From contig QCIB01000006.1 of NCBI GenBank assembly GCA_003216915.1, positions 1-64,000 of the forward strand: a DNA stretch of 64,000 nucleotides. Reading direction: 5' to 3'. Below, one piece after another: positions 57,143 through 64,000 of the stretch. This stretch comes from Prochlorococcus sp. AG-402-I23. GTDB lineage: Bacteria > Cyanobacteriota > Cyanobacteriia > PCC-6307 > Cyanobiaceae. The position numbers and the translations under genes are program-made. The notes beneath the pieces were generated by a model. It was not told the origin of the DNA. It ran no database searches and saw nothing but the letters and a program-made list of their open reading frames with translations. The number at the start of each line of letters is the position of its first letter. Within the stretch, counting starts at the first letter, position 1.

Positions 57143-57835
57143 ATGCAAGAAAAACCTTCATCTTCCGAGAAAATATTTAACCTCGATAATCAAGCAAATC
57201 AACTTGGAATGGGAGGTAAAATATCACCAGATAGCGATGAAAGCTCATATAAAAAAAGAATGCAGCAAAGAAAAGATATTCAAGCCGAAAGACTACAAAT
57301 TAGAAAAACAAAAAAAGGATTATTGATTGTTTTCACAGGAAAAGGTAAGGGCAAGACAACTGCATCTTTAGGTATGGCTTTAAGGACGATAGGGCATGGT
57401 TATAAAGTAGCAATAATTCAATTTATCAAAGGAGGCTGGACCACTGGAGAAGAAAAAGCACTTAAGAACTTTTCTTCAAACCTATCTTGGCATTCATTAG
57501 GAGAGGGATTCACTTGGGAAACACAAGACAGAATAAGAGATGAAAAATTAGTTCAAGAGGCTTGGCAATTAGCCAAAAAATACATACAAAACGAATCTTA
57601 TAAACTTATCATTCTTGATGAAATTAATATTGCGACAAAACTTGGTTATCTTGCACCCGAAGAAATAATTTCTTTTTTAAAAAGCTTAAATAATAGAAAA
57701 AATCATATTGTTTTAACTGGAAGGGGAGCATCTGATTCAATTATCAATTACGCTGATCTAGTTACAGAAATGAAACTTATAAGACATCCATTTAAAGAGC
57801 AAGGAATAAAAGCACAAAAGTGTGTTGAATTTTAG
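57143..57835 (+). CDS. cobO: Cob(I)yrinic acid a,c-diamide adenosyltransferase
   Basis: Adds the 5'-deoxyadenosyl group to corrinoids in cobalamin synthesis. 230 residues. P-loop FTGKGKGKTTASLGMALR at about 70, then IQFIKGGWTTGEEKAL, LIILDEINIATKLGYL and VLTGRGASDSIINYADLVTEM match CobO/BtuR. The N-terminal 60 residues are charged and variable. ATG start, 42 bases after the recombinase gene. Prochlorococcus makes its own (pseudo)cobalamin, in line with this. Confidence 0.95.
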   Translation: MQEKPSSSEKIFNLDNQANQLGMGGKISPDSDESSYKKRMQQRKDIQAERLQIRKTKKGLLIVFTGKGKGKTTASLGMALRTIGHGYKVAIIQFIKGGWTTGEEKALKNFSSNLSWHSLGEGFTWETQDRIRDEKLVQEAWQLAKKYIQNESYKLIILDEINIATKLGYLAPEEIISFLKSLNNRKNHIVLTGRGASDSIINYADLVTEMKLIRHPFKEQGIKAQKCVEF

Positions 57836-57963
57836 TTGAAGTAAATTATAATTTAAAATTTTCTTTAACCAGGTTTAGAAATGTTTAAAGAAGCAAGCAA
57901 TATCAGAACAAAAAATAAATTTGGTGCATTTACTTGCTAAGGTCTTAAAAGTACAATTATTGA

Positions 57964-58668
57964 ATGACTTACAAAAGAGTTCTCTTAAAACTTAGTGGTG
58001 AAGCACTAATGGGTGAAAAACCTTATGGTATTGATCCTGCTATAGTTCAGTCAATTGCAGAGGATGTTTCAAAAGTAGTCGAAAATAATGTGCAACTTGC
58101 AATAGTTGTTGGGGGCGGGAATATTTTTAGGGGGCTCAAAGGGTCTGCAGATGGCATGGATAGAGCGACAGCTGATTATGTTGGGATGCTCGCAACAGTA
58201 ATGAATGCTATTTCACTTCAAGATGGTTTAGAAAGAGTAGGAGTTGCGACCAGAGTTCAAACTGCAATAGAAATGCAGGAAATTGCAGAACCCTATATCA
58301 GAAGAAGAGCCATGAGACACCTCGAAAAAGGGAGAGTTGTGGTCTTCGGAGGTGGATGCGGAAATCCATTTTTCACAACTGACACTACAGCGGCTCTGAG
58401 GGCAGCGGAGATAAATGCTGAAGTTGTTATGAAGGCGACCAAAGTTGATGGAGTATATAATTGTGATCCTAATAAATTTAAAGATGCAAAAAAATATGCC
58501 TCTCTTAGTTATCAGCAAGTTCTTAGCGATGAAATCGCAGTAATGGATAGTACTGCAATTGCACTATGCAAAGATAACAATATCCCTATCATGGTATTTG
58601 ATATATTCAAAAAAGGGAACATTTCTAAAGCTGTTGCTGGGGATCCTATAGGTTCATTAATTAGTTAA
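57964..58668 (+). CDS. pyrH: UMP kinase PyrH
   Basis: Phosphorylates UMP to UDP; amino-acid kinase fold, hexameric. 234 residues. [13 protein letters not shown] at the start, [47 protein letters not shown] (its parts at about 115-145) and [11 protein letters not shown] are typical. ATG start. frr follows after 23 bases, the common bacterial pyrH-frr pair. Confidence 0.98.
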   Translation: MTYKRVLLKLSGEALMGEKPYGIDPAIVQSIAEDVSKVVENNVQLAIVVGGGNIFRGLKGSADGMDRATADYVGMLATVMNAISLQDGLERVGVATRVQTAIEMQEIAEPYIRRRAMRHLEKGRVVVFGGGCGNPFFTTDTTAALRAAEINAEVVMKATKVDGVYNCDPNKFKDAKKYASLSYQQVLSDEIAVMDSTAIALCKDNNIPIMVFDIFKKGNISKAVAGDPIGSLIS

Positions 58669-58691
58669 AGCTTATTTAAATTTTTTTTATT

Positions 58692-59240
58692 ATGAAAGAA
58701 CAAGAAATTCAAGAAAATATGAATAAAAGTATTGAAGCCACACAAAGAAACTTTAATACAATTAGGACAGGCAGAGCTAATGCTTCATTGCTAGATAGAG
58801 TAAGTGTTGAGTATTACGGAGCAGAAACACCAATTAAATCACTTGCTACAATAAGCACTGTTGATTCACAAACAATATCAATACAACCGTTTGATATTTC
58901 ATGTTTACAAGCGATTGAGAAATCTATTTCTATGAGTGATTTAGGTATTACTCCAAATAATGATGGTAAAGTAATAAGAATAAATGTTCCTCCTTTAACA
59001 GAAGAAAGAAGAAAAGAATTCTGTAAATTAGCCTCTAAATATGCAGAGGAAGGAAAAGTAGCTTTGAGAAATATAAGAAGAGATGCTGTTGATAAAGAAA
59101 AAAAAGACGAAAAAGATAGTCTCATTTCTATTGACGAATCGAGAGATAATCAGTCTGAGATTCAGAAAATAACTGATAAATATATTGCCTTGATAGAAAC
59201 TAAATTGTCTGAAAAAGAAAAGGAAATTCTAAAAGTTTGA
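58692..59240 (+). CDS. frr: Ribosome recycling factor
   Basis: Splits the post-termination ribosome with EF-G. 182 residues. [20 protein letters not shown] near residue 20, [36 protein letters not shown] and [11 protein letters not shown] are family blocks. ATG start. Its TGA overlaps the TTG start of the next gene (TTGA), indicating coupled translation. Confidence 0.98.
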   Translation: MKEQEIQENMNKSIEATQRNFNTIRTGRANASLLDRVSVEYYGAETPIKSLATISTVDSQTISIQPFDISCLQAIEKSISMSDLGITPNNDGKVIRINVPPLTEERRKEFCKLASKYAEEGKVALRNIRRDAVDKEKKDEKDSLISIDESRDNQSEIQKITDKYIALIETKLSEKEKEILKV

Positions 59241-60370
59241 TAGGATTTGATGTCGTAATAATTGGTGGAGGTTTATCAGGATCTTCCACCGCTCTTAACC
59301 TATCAAAGAAAGGATATTCAGTTTTAATTATCGAAAAAGAAAAATCCCAAGATTACAAACCATGTGCAGGCGGGATGGCATCTTCAATGCAAAGATTTCT
59401 TCCTTTAGATATAAAAGATTCCATAGAATCAAAAATTAAGAATGTTGAATTCAGATGGAAGGCTTCAGATAATGTAACTGCTGATCTGACTGGTGAATCC
59501 CCATTTTGGATTATTAAAAGAGAGAAGCTTGATCAATTATTACTTGATGAGTCCTTGAGTAATGGAGCTCAGATAATGAGACAGTTATTGATAGAAAAAA
59601 TCATAAAAAAAAATGATAAATGGGAAATTATTTGCAATAACAAAATAAAATATATTACAGAATTTCTTGTGATTGCAGATGGGTCCCAATCGAAATGGGC
59701 GGGTTATTTCAATTTAGGGCCAAGAAAACCGAAATTTGCGAACACACTCTCATTAAGATTGAAAGGGTTAGGTGAAATACCTAGAGATGCAGTTAGATTT
59801 GAGTTTGGATTTATAAAATATGGTTTTGCATGGGCATTCCCCCTAAGAGAAAGCTTAAATATTGGTCTAGGTACTTTTATAAATAATGGTCTCCTAGAAA
59901 ATCAGGCTATAAATAAACAAGTAATCAGAAGCTTCGGTTTTGATGATTTTCCTCATAAAACAATTAGCAAGAAACTGAGAATATGGAATGGCTTCCACTC
60001 AATTAATGGTGACAAAGTTTTAGCGGTTGGAGATGCAGCATCTCTATGTGATCCATTTTTAGCTGAAGGAATTAGACCATCTTTAATTAGCAGTTTTTAT
60101 GCAGCAGAATGTATAGATCAGTACCTATCAGGAAAAGCAGATGATTTAAATCTTTATACAAAAAAAATAAATAACATTTGGGGGAAATCAATGGCTTGGG
60201 GGAGGAGAATAGCCCAGGTATTTTATAGATTTCCTAGAACTGGATACCAATTAGGTGTCAAAAGAAAAACAGCACCTAAACGTATTGCTCAAATATTATC
60301 AGGAGAAATGAGTTATGAAGATATTGCAAAAAGAGTTATAAAGAGACTTTTAACAAAAAGTGGGACTTAA
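59237..60370 (+). CDS. Geranylgeranyl reductase-family FAD-dependent oxidoreductase (TTG start)
   Basis: 377 residues. FAD-binding [21 protein letters not shown] at the start and [13 protein letters not shown]-like [23 protein letters not shown] near 265. [12 protein letters not shown] at about 40 and [15 protein letters not shown] are typical of the geranylgeranyl reductase/halogenase group. It is probably not ChlP itself, whose N-terminal and length differ, but a relative acting on an isoprenoid or carotenoid. TTG at 59237 overlaps the frr stop; the FAD motif starts at residue 6, which forces this start. Confidence 0.8.
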   Translation: MIGFDVVIIGGGLSGSSTALNLSKKGYSVLIIEKEKSQDYKPCAGGMASSMQRFLPLDIKDSIESKIKNVEFRWKASDNVTADLTGESPFWIIKREKLDQLLLDESLSNGAQIMRQLLIEKIIKKNDKWEIICNNKIKYITEFLVIADGSQSKWAGYFNLGPRKPKFANTLSLRLKGLGEIPRDAVRFEFGFIKYGFAWAFPLRESLNIGLGTFINNGLLENQAINKQVIRSFGFDDFPHKTISKKLRIWNGFHSINGDKVLAVGDAASLCDPFLAEGIRPSLISSFYAAECIDQYLSGKADDLNLYTKKINNIWGKSMAWGRRIAQVFYRFPRTGYQLGVKRKTAPKRIAQILSGEMSYEDIAKRVIKRLLTKSGT

Positions 60371-60394
60371 TTCTTTTTCAATTAAAACTTAAAT

Positions 60395-61396
60395 TTAGTT
60401 AGCAGAAATCAATTTATGATTTTTAATTTCCGAATATCTCTTAAGTAGCAGCTCTTCCAATTCTTCTATAGCCTTACTGAATCCAGTGATACCTTCACTA
60501 AGCTTTTCACTTGCCATTTGATCTTCTAACATTCTTAATCTGAAATCTTTTTCTTCAAATTCGTAGTTAATAGAATGATTTATTTGGGTACTTAGATCTA
60601 ATTTTCTAACTAACTCTCCTTTCTCTTTTTTTAGTTCCTCTAGAAATTTTGGTGCAATTGTTAAAAGATCGCAACCTGCTAATTCTTTTATTTCATCAAG
60701 ATTTCTAAAACTCGCTCCCATTACTTCTGTCTTGAATCCCTTTTCTTTAAAGTACTTGTATATTTGTGTAACCGAAATAACACCAGGGTCTTCAGCGCCA
60801 ACAAAACTAGTTTTACCAGTTTTTGCTTTATGCCAATCCAATATACGGCCAACGAACGGAGAAATTAGAGTTATCTTTGCATTGGCACAAGTTACCGCTT
60901 GGCAGAAGTTAAAAAGTAAAGTTAAATTGCATCTAATACCCTCTTTTTCCAAAATTTCAGCTGCCTTAATTCCCTCCCAAGTTGCAGCAATCTTAATCAA
61001 AATTCTTTCCTTTTCAATTCCAAAATTTTTGTAAAGATTGATCAATTTTCTCGCTTTTTCTAACGTAGCTTCAGTATCAAAGCTAAGTCTTGCATCAACT
61101 TCTGTAGATACTCGCCCTGAAATAATTTTCAATATTTCTTTTCCAAAAAATACTGAAACTTGGTCAACAGTTTCTTTAATTAATTCAATTTCGGAGAATC
61201 CTTTGGGCAATGCATTTTCTGAACTTTCTAAAGCTTTATCAATTAATTTCACATAATCGGGATTCTTAGCAGCAGCCAGTATTAGCGATGGATTGGTGGT
61301 GGCATCTCTTGGTTGAAATTTTTTTATCGAATCTAAATCTCCAGTATCAGCGACAACAACGGTCATTGCGGACAATTGTTCTAAAATTGATTTCAT
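60395..61396 (-). CDS. tal: Transaldolase
   Basis: Moves a three-carbon unit between sugar phosphates in the pentose phosphate pathway. 333 residues from the ATG at 61396, which fits the TalB type; eight extra codons to an upstream start look non-coding. [34 protein letters not shown], and the Schiff-base Lys in [16 protein letters not shown] are in place, with [14 protein letters not shown] binding phosphate. Convergent with the GGR-family gene. Confidence 0.97.
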   Translation of the reverse strand: MKSILEQLSAMTVVVADTGDLDSIKKFQPRDATTNPSLILAAAKNPDYVKLIDKALESSENALPKGFSEIELIKETVDQVSVFFGKEILKIISGRVSTEVDARLSFDTEATLEKARKLINLYKNFGIEKERILIKIAATWEGIKAAEILEKEGIRCNLTLLFNFCQAVTCANAKITLISPFVGRILDWHKAKTGKTSFVGAEDPGVISVTQIYKYFKEKGFKTEVMGASFRNLDEIKELAGCDLLTIAPKFLEELKKEKGELVRKLDLSTQINHSINYEFEEKDFRLRMLEDQMASEKLSEGITGFSKAIEELEELLLKRYSEIKNHKLISAN

Positions 61397-61486
61397 GTCT
61401 AGATAATCATACATATACACAAACTAGCTTTAATTCCTGATGAAATCATCAGATAGTGAATTAAATATTTATAAAATTGGAAAATT

Positions 61487-63238
61487 TTAGGGTTTTTTAA
61501 CAATCATTCCATGATCTTTAATCTTAGGAGGTATTTTTTCAATTACTATCAAACTCTCGATAATTTCTTTCGCAACTGGTACTGCAACAGTTGAACCATA
61601 TGCATATGATTTAGATGGCTCATCAACGACTACAAAAACTGCATATTTTGGATCATTAACTGGTAAGGTCGCTACAAAACTACAAACTTTTTTGCTTGTA
61701 TAAGAACCATTTAAAGCTTTTTGAGAAGTGCCCGTTTTCCCAGCTATCCTATATCCCTCGATTTTTACTCCAGATCCACTACCTTTATCAACTACGCTCT
61801 CCATCCATTCAAGAACAGTTTTAGAAACCTCGTGTGAAAAAAATTGTTTTTTTGGATTTTTATTAAATCTTTCTTTAAAAGTTGAGGTTACATGAGGAGT
61901 AACTTCAAAACCCCCATTTGCTATGGCGGCATGAAGTTGAACCAATTTAAGTGGCGAGATTGAGAAACCTTTACCAAAAGAAGTTACGGCAGGCTCAATT
62001 GATTGATTTACAAATAAATCTTTTCTCTTTAGTTGGCCAGCAGTTGATTCAAATAAGTCAGTCTCTAAATTTTTATTTATACCTAAATTTTTTAGCCAAT
62101 CCCAATAAATCGCGGGGTCTAAATTTTGCATTATTTTTACCATCCCAACATTACTTGAAACCTGCAAAACTTTTGGATAGTCAATGTATCCATTACCTTT
62201 TTTATCCCAATTAGAAAGTGTCCATCCTCCAACATTAATCTTTCCAATATCTTCAACTACTCCATCTTTCTGGATTACTTTTTCTTCTAAAGCTAAGGCA
62301 AGATTGATAGGTTTAAAAGTTGAACCAGGCTCAAATAAATCTTGAGAATACCAACCCTTAAAGAGTCCAGAATCATACTTCCAAAATTTATTTGGATCAT
62401 ACGACGGAACTGTAACCAAGGAGAGAATCCGACCATTATTAACATCCATAACTATGGCAAATCCCTTCTTTGCTTTCCATTCGTTTACTTGCTTTGATAA
62501 AGCATTGAATGACGCTTTCTGTAATTTTGAATCTATAGTTAGGCCTAAACTTTTGTAATCAGAAATAAAATCGCCTGGGGATGAATTATCCGGCAGAGGA
62601 GTTCCATCTCCTCCTCTTTTTATTAAATTACTTTTATTAAAAACTTTAATTTGATTATCTAAATGAAGCTCTAAACCTGCTGAAGCTATATTCTCATCAT
62701 TAACAAAACCGACAAGATTCGAGTAAAGCTCCCCTTGTGGATAATATCTCTGAGAATATTTAAACAAATCAAGTCCGCTTATTTGAAGGTTCTTAATCTT
62801 TTCTGCCTTTTCTTCAGAAATTTTATCTAAAAGCTTGATACCATTCATTTTATTATTGAATTTACTCAATAGTATTTCACCATTAATATCCAAGATAGAT
62901 GACAATTTTTCTGTAACTTCTTCAATACTGCGAACTCTGTTAATTGAATCCCCAGGAAAATTAAAATATTTTGGATGGGCCCACAATTTATAGAGCGGTT
63001 TATCGTAAGCAATTAGTCTATTATTTCTATCAACAATCGCTCTCCTTTTTTTTAAGGCGTTAGTTTTAGAGGACTGTATTAATCTGGCTTTCCTTTGCAA
63101 ATCAGAGGCGTTAAAGACTTGCAATTTAACTAACCTACCAAACAAACAAAATATTAATAGTAAGCTAAAAATATAGAGAAATTTAAATCTTCTTTGATCA
63201 AGTGGTATTAGATGAACAATTTTTTTGTATTTTTTCAT
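61487..63238 (-). CDS. ftsI: Penicillin-binding protein 2/FtsI, septal transpeptidase
   Basis: Class B PBP that cross-links septal peptidoglycan. 583 residues from the ATG at 63238; a TTG directly before is ignored. A basic cytosolic tail and one membrane helix (FLYIFSLLLIFCLFGRL) lead to the dimerisation domain. The transpeptidase domain has FEPGSTFKP (catalytic SxxK), SSNVG (SxN) and AGKTGTSQ (KTG). Overlaps the FtsL-like gene by one base (TGATG). Confidence 0.97.
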   Translation of the reverse strand: MKKYKKIVHLIPLDQRRFKFLYIFSLLLIFCLFGRLVKLQVFNASDLQRKARLIQSSKTNALKKRRAIVDRNNRLIAYDKPLYKLWAHPKYFNFPGDSINRVRSIEEVTEKLSSILDINGEILLSKFNNKMNGIKLLDKISEEKAEKIKNLQISGLDLFKYSQRYYPQGELYSNLVGFVNDENIASAGLELHLDNQIKVFNKSNLIKRGGDGTPLPDNSSPGDFISDYKSLGLTIDSKLQKASFNALSKQVNEWKAKKGFAIVMDVNNGRILSLVTVPSYDPNKFWKYDSGLFKGWYSQDLFEPGSTFKPINLALALEEKVIQKDGVVEDIGKINVGGWTLSNWDKKGNGYIDYPKVLQVSSNVGMVKIMQNLDPAIYWDWLKNLGINKNLETDLFESTAGQLKRKDLFVNQSIEPAVTSFGKGFSISPLKLVQLHAAIANGGFEVTPHVTSTFKERFNKNPKKQFFSHEVSKTVLEWMESVVDKGSGSGVKIEGYRIAGKTGTSQKALNGSYTSKKVCSFVATLPVNDPKYAVFVVVDEPSKSYAYGSTVAVPVAKEIIESLIVIEKIPPKIKDHGMIVKKP

Positions 63239-63666
63239 CAATATCCCCTTTGATATTTGCTATCACTAAAACCTTTAATGAAACTCCTTAAATTGTTCTT
63301 AAATAAACTTTCTTTTTTTTCTGGAAGTTTTTCTAGATAGATTAAATCTTCAGGTTTAGTTTTTCTATAAGTATTGATAGACTCAAGTTCACTAATATAA
63401 AATTCCTCAATTTTAGAAATATAATCAATGAGATTATTATTGACAGCTCTTGTTTTAGATAAGTTTTTATATGTATTTGACCATTTTCTTTGACTATTAA
63501 AAGACAAGAAAAATAAGGTGAAAATTAATACCAAAAGAGAGATATTAATGGTGTCAAAAATTTGATGAATTAATTTGATATTAATTATGGATATTTTTTC
63601 AGAATTTTTTTTACTTTCATATGAAACTTTTTTTTTAAAATTCAGTTGATTCCCATAAGGTTTCAT
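63238..63666 (-). CDS. FtsL-like bitopic membrane protein upstream of ftsI
   Basis: 142 residues. A basic cytosolic segment (about 1-36) is followed by one membrane helix at about 39-56 (TINISLLVLIFTLFFLSF). A charged extracytosolic region at about 60-115 with heptad-like spacing then forms a probable coiled coil, followed by a short basic tail. Size, topology and a one-base overlap with ftsI match FtsL, which is poorly conserved in sequence. ATG start. The assignment rests on topology and position. Confidence 0.6.
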   Translation of the reverse strand: MKPYGNQLNFKKKVSYESKKNSEKISIINIKLIHQIFDTINISLLVLIFTLFFLSFNSQRKWSNTYKNLSKTRAVNNNLIDYISKIEEFYISELESINTYRKTKPEDLIYLEKLPEKKESLFKNNLRSFIKGFSDSKYQRGY

Positions 63667-63751
63667 CTATGATTTATTATTTTAATTAAAGAAGTGTTAT
63701 TAATTAAATAAACATCTTTTTGTTTGATTCGCAAGTAAAAAATTAAATTCT

Positions 63752-64000
63752 TTATATCCTCAATAAGAACAAATTTAAGAAAGTCAATCCATTCCATAAA
63801 GAATGCATAATGACTGAGGAAAACAAACTACCTGAAGCAATCCTTGTAATTGCTAATCCAATCCCTAGAACAAATAATGGCGGCATTTCTCCCAAACTTA
63901 AATGGGCTAATGCAAAGATAAAAGCTGAAACTATGATGCCAGAAATTACTCCAAAATCTCTTGAAAGAGTTGGTAGTAAAATACCTCGAAATATAATCTC
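63752..64000 (-). CDS. CPBP family intramembrane protease, C-terminal part (start beyond window)
   Basis: The minus strand is open from the window edge to a TAA at 63752-63754, giving 82 residues. EIIFRGILLPTLSRDFG at the visible start contains the Glu and Arg of the EExxxR motif, FIFALAHLSLGE holds the second-motif His, and SSVIMHSLWNGLTF holds the third (HxxxN). Several hydrophobic helices are present. These membrane proteases cleave prenylated or other membrane peptides. An apparent plus-strand frame from 63811 is a shadow of this gene. Confidence 0.85.
   Translation of the reverse strand, partial: EIIFRGILLPTLSRDFGVISGIIVSAFIFALAHLSLGEMPPLFVLGIGLAITRIASGSLFSSVIMHSLWNGLTFLNLFLLRI

Noticed and set aside
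58228-59125. Minus-strand open frames opposite pyrH and frr
   Set aside because: Shadows of well-defined genes; sequence is Ser/Cys/Phe-rich as expected for antisense reading.
63811-64000. Plus-strand open frame at the window end starting MTEENKLPEA
   Set aside because: The minus strand encodes a clear CPBP protease with all conserved motifs over the same bases.

Overview
The window is a piece of a small, AT-rich chromosome from a marine picocyanobacterium, almost certainly Prochlorococcus and probably a high-light-adapted type. This rests on gene content: a complete alpha-carboxysome operon with form IA RuBisCO and csoS1D, plastocyanin, psaM, ndhL, both protochlorophyllide reductases (light-dependent POR and dark-operative ChlLNB), a ferrochelatase with a chlorophyll-binding tail, and the cyanobacterial alkane pair AAR/ADO. 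Genes are packed tightly. Only one gap exceeds 300 bases, the one upstream of csoS1. No prophage, insertion sequence, CRISPR array or rRNA was seen, so this looks like core genome rather than a genomic island. TTG start codons are frequent.

Layout. 1-9610: the end of a CocE-type hydrolase, then glgB, hemE, an epimerase, petE (plastocyanin), clpB, a QueD-like protein with an altered zinc site, and hisIE. 9611-14100: an AT-rich 11-bp tandem repeat, a group 2 sigma factor, a DUF1232 protein with an abutting small helix-turn-helix protein, a YCII protein, cyAbrB, trpA, DUF3007, ndhL and an intronless tRNA-Leu(UAA). 14101-26100: pyrC, a Ca/cation antiporter, glutathione reductase beside a GST-like protein, dnaA with a 17-base palindrome just upstream, a TIGR04282/TIGR04283-type pair, GNAT and ABC exporter genes, hisG, a glyoxalase II-like hydrolase and RidA.

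26150-35550 is the carboxysome region. On the minus strand it reads csoS1, rbcL, rbcS, csoS2, csoSCA, csoS4A, csoS4B and acRAF, with csoS1D as a separate minus-strand unit beyond rdgB. Perfect inverted repeats lie in the gaps csoS1/rbcL, rbcL/rbcS and rbcS/csoS2, which could set the protein ratios. The 327-base region upstream of csoS1 holds an ACTTAT/ATAAGT motif array, a 14-base direct repeat and a GC-rich hairpin. A small uncharacterised protein (35163-35531), divergent from csoS1D, carries near its N-terminus the same VTGTEK peptide that CsoS2 has in its C-terminal domain. I consider this the best candidate for an undescribed carboxysome-associated component.

35689-41202: chlN, chlB, chlL, por and psaM (chlorophyll synthesis and photosystem I). 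41339-49383: a lipoate ligase-like protein, a site-2 protease, trpF, folE, then the leftward cluster creatininase-like, ado, aar, accA and SDR (hydrocarbon and lipid synthesis). 49450-52374: an S1-like protein, a Tab2 homologue and a PgeF-like protein that seems to start at ATT. 52381-64000: an SNase-like secreted protein, ilvB, hemH, a tyrosine recombinase, cobO, pyrH, frr, a geranylgeranyl reductase-family flavoprotein, tal, ftsI preceded by an FtsL-like gene, and the end of a CPBP membrane protease.

All family calls come from reading motifs in the translated sequence. No database search was run.
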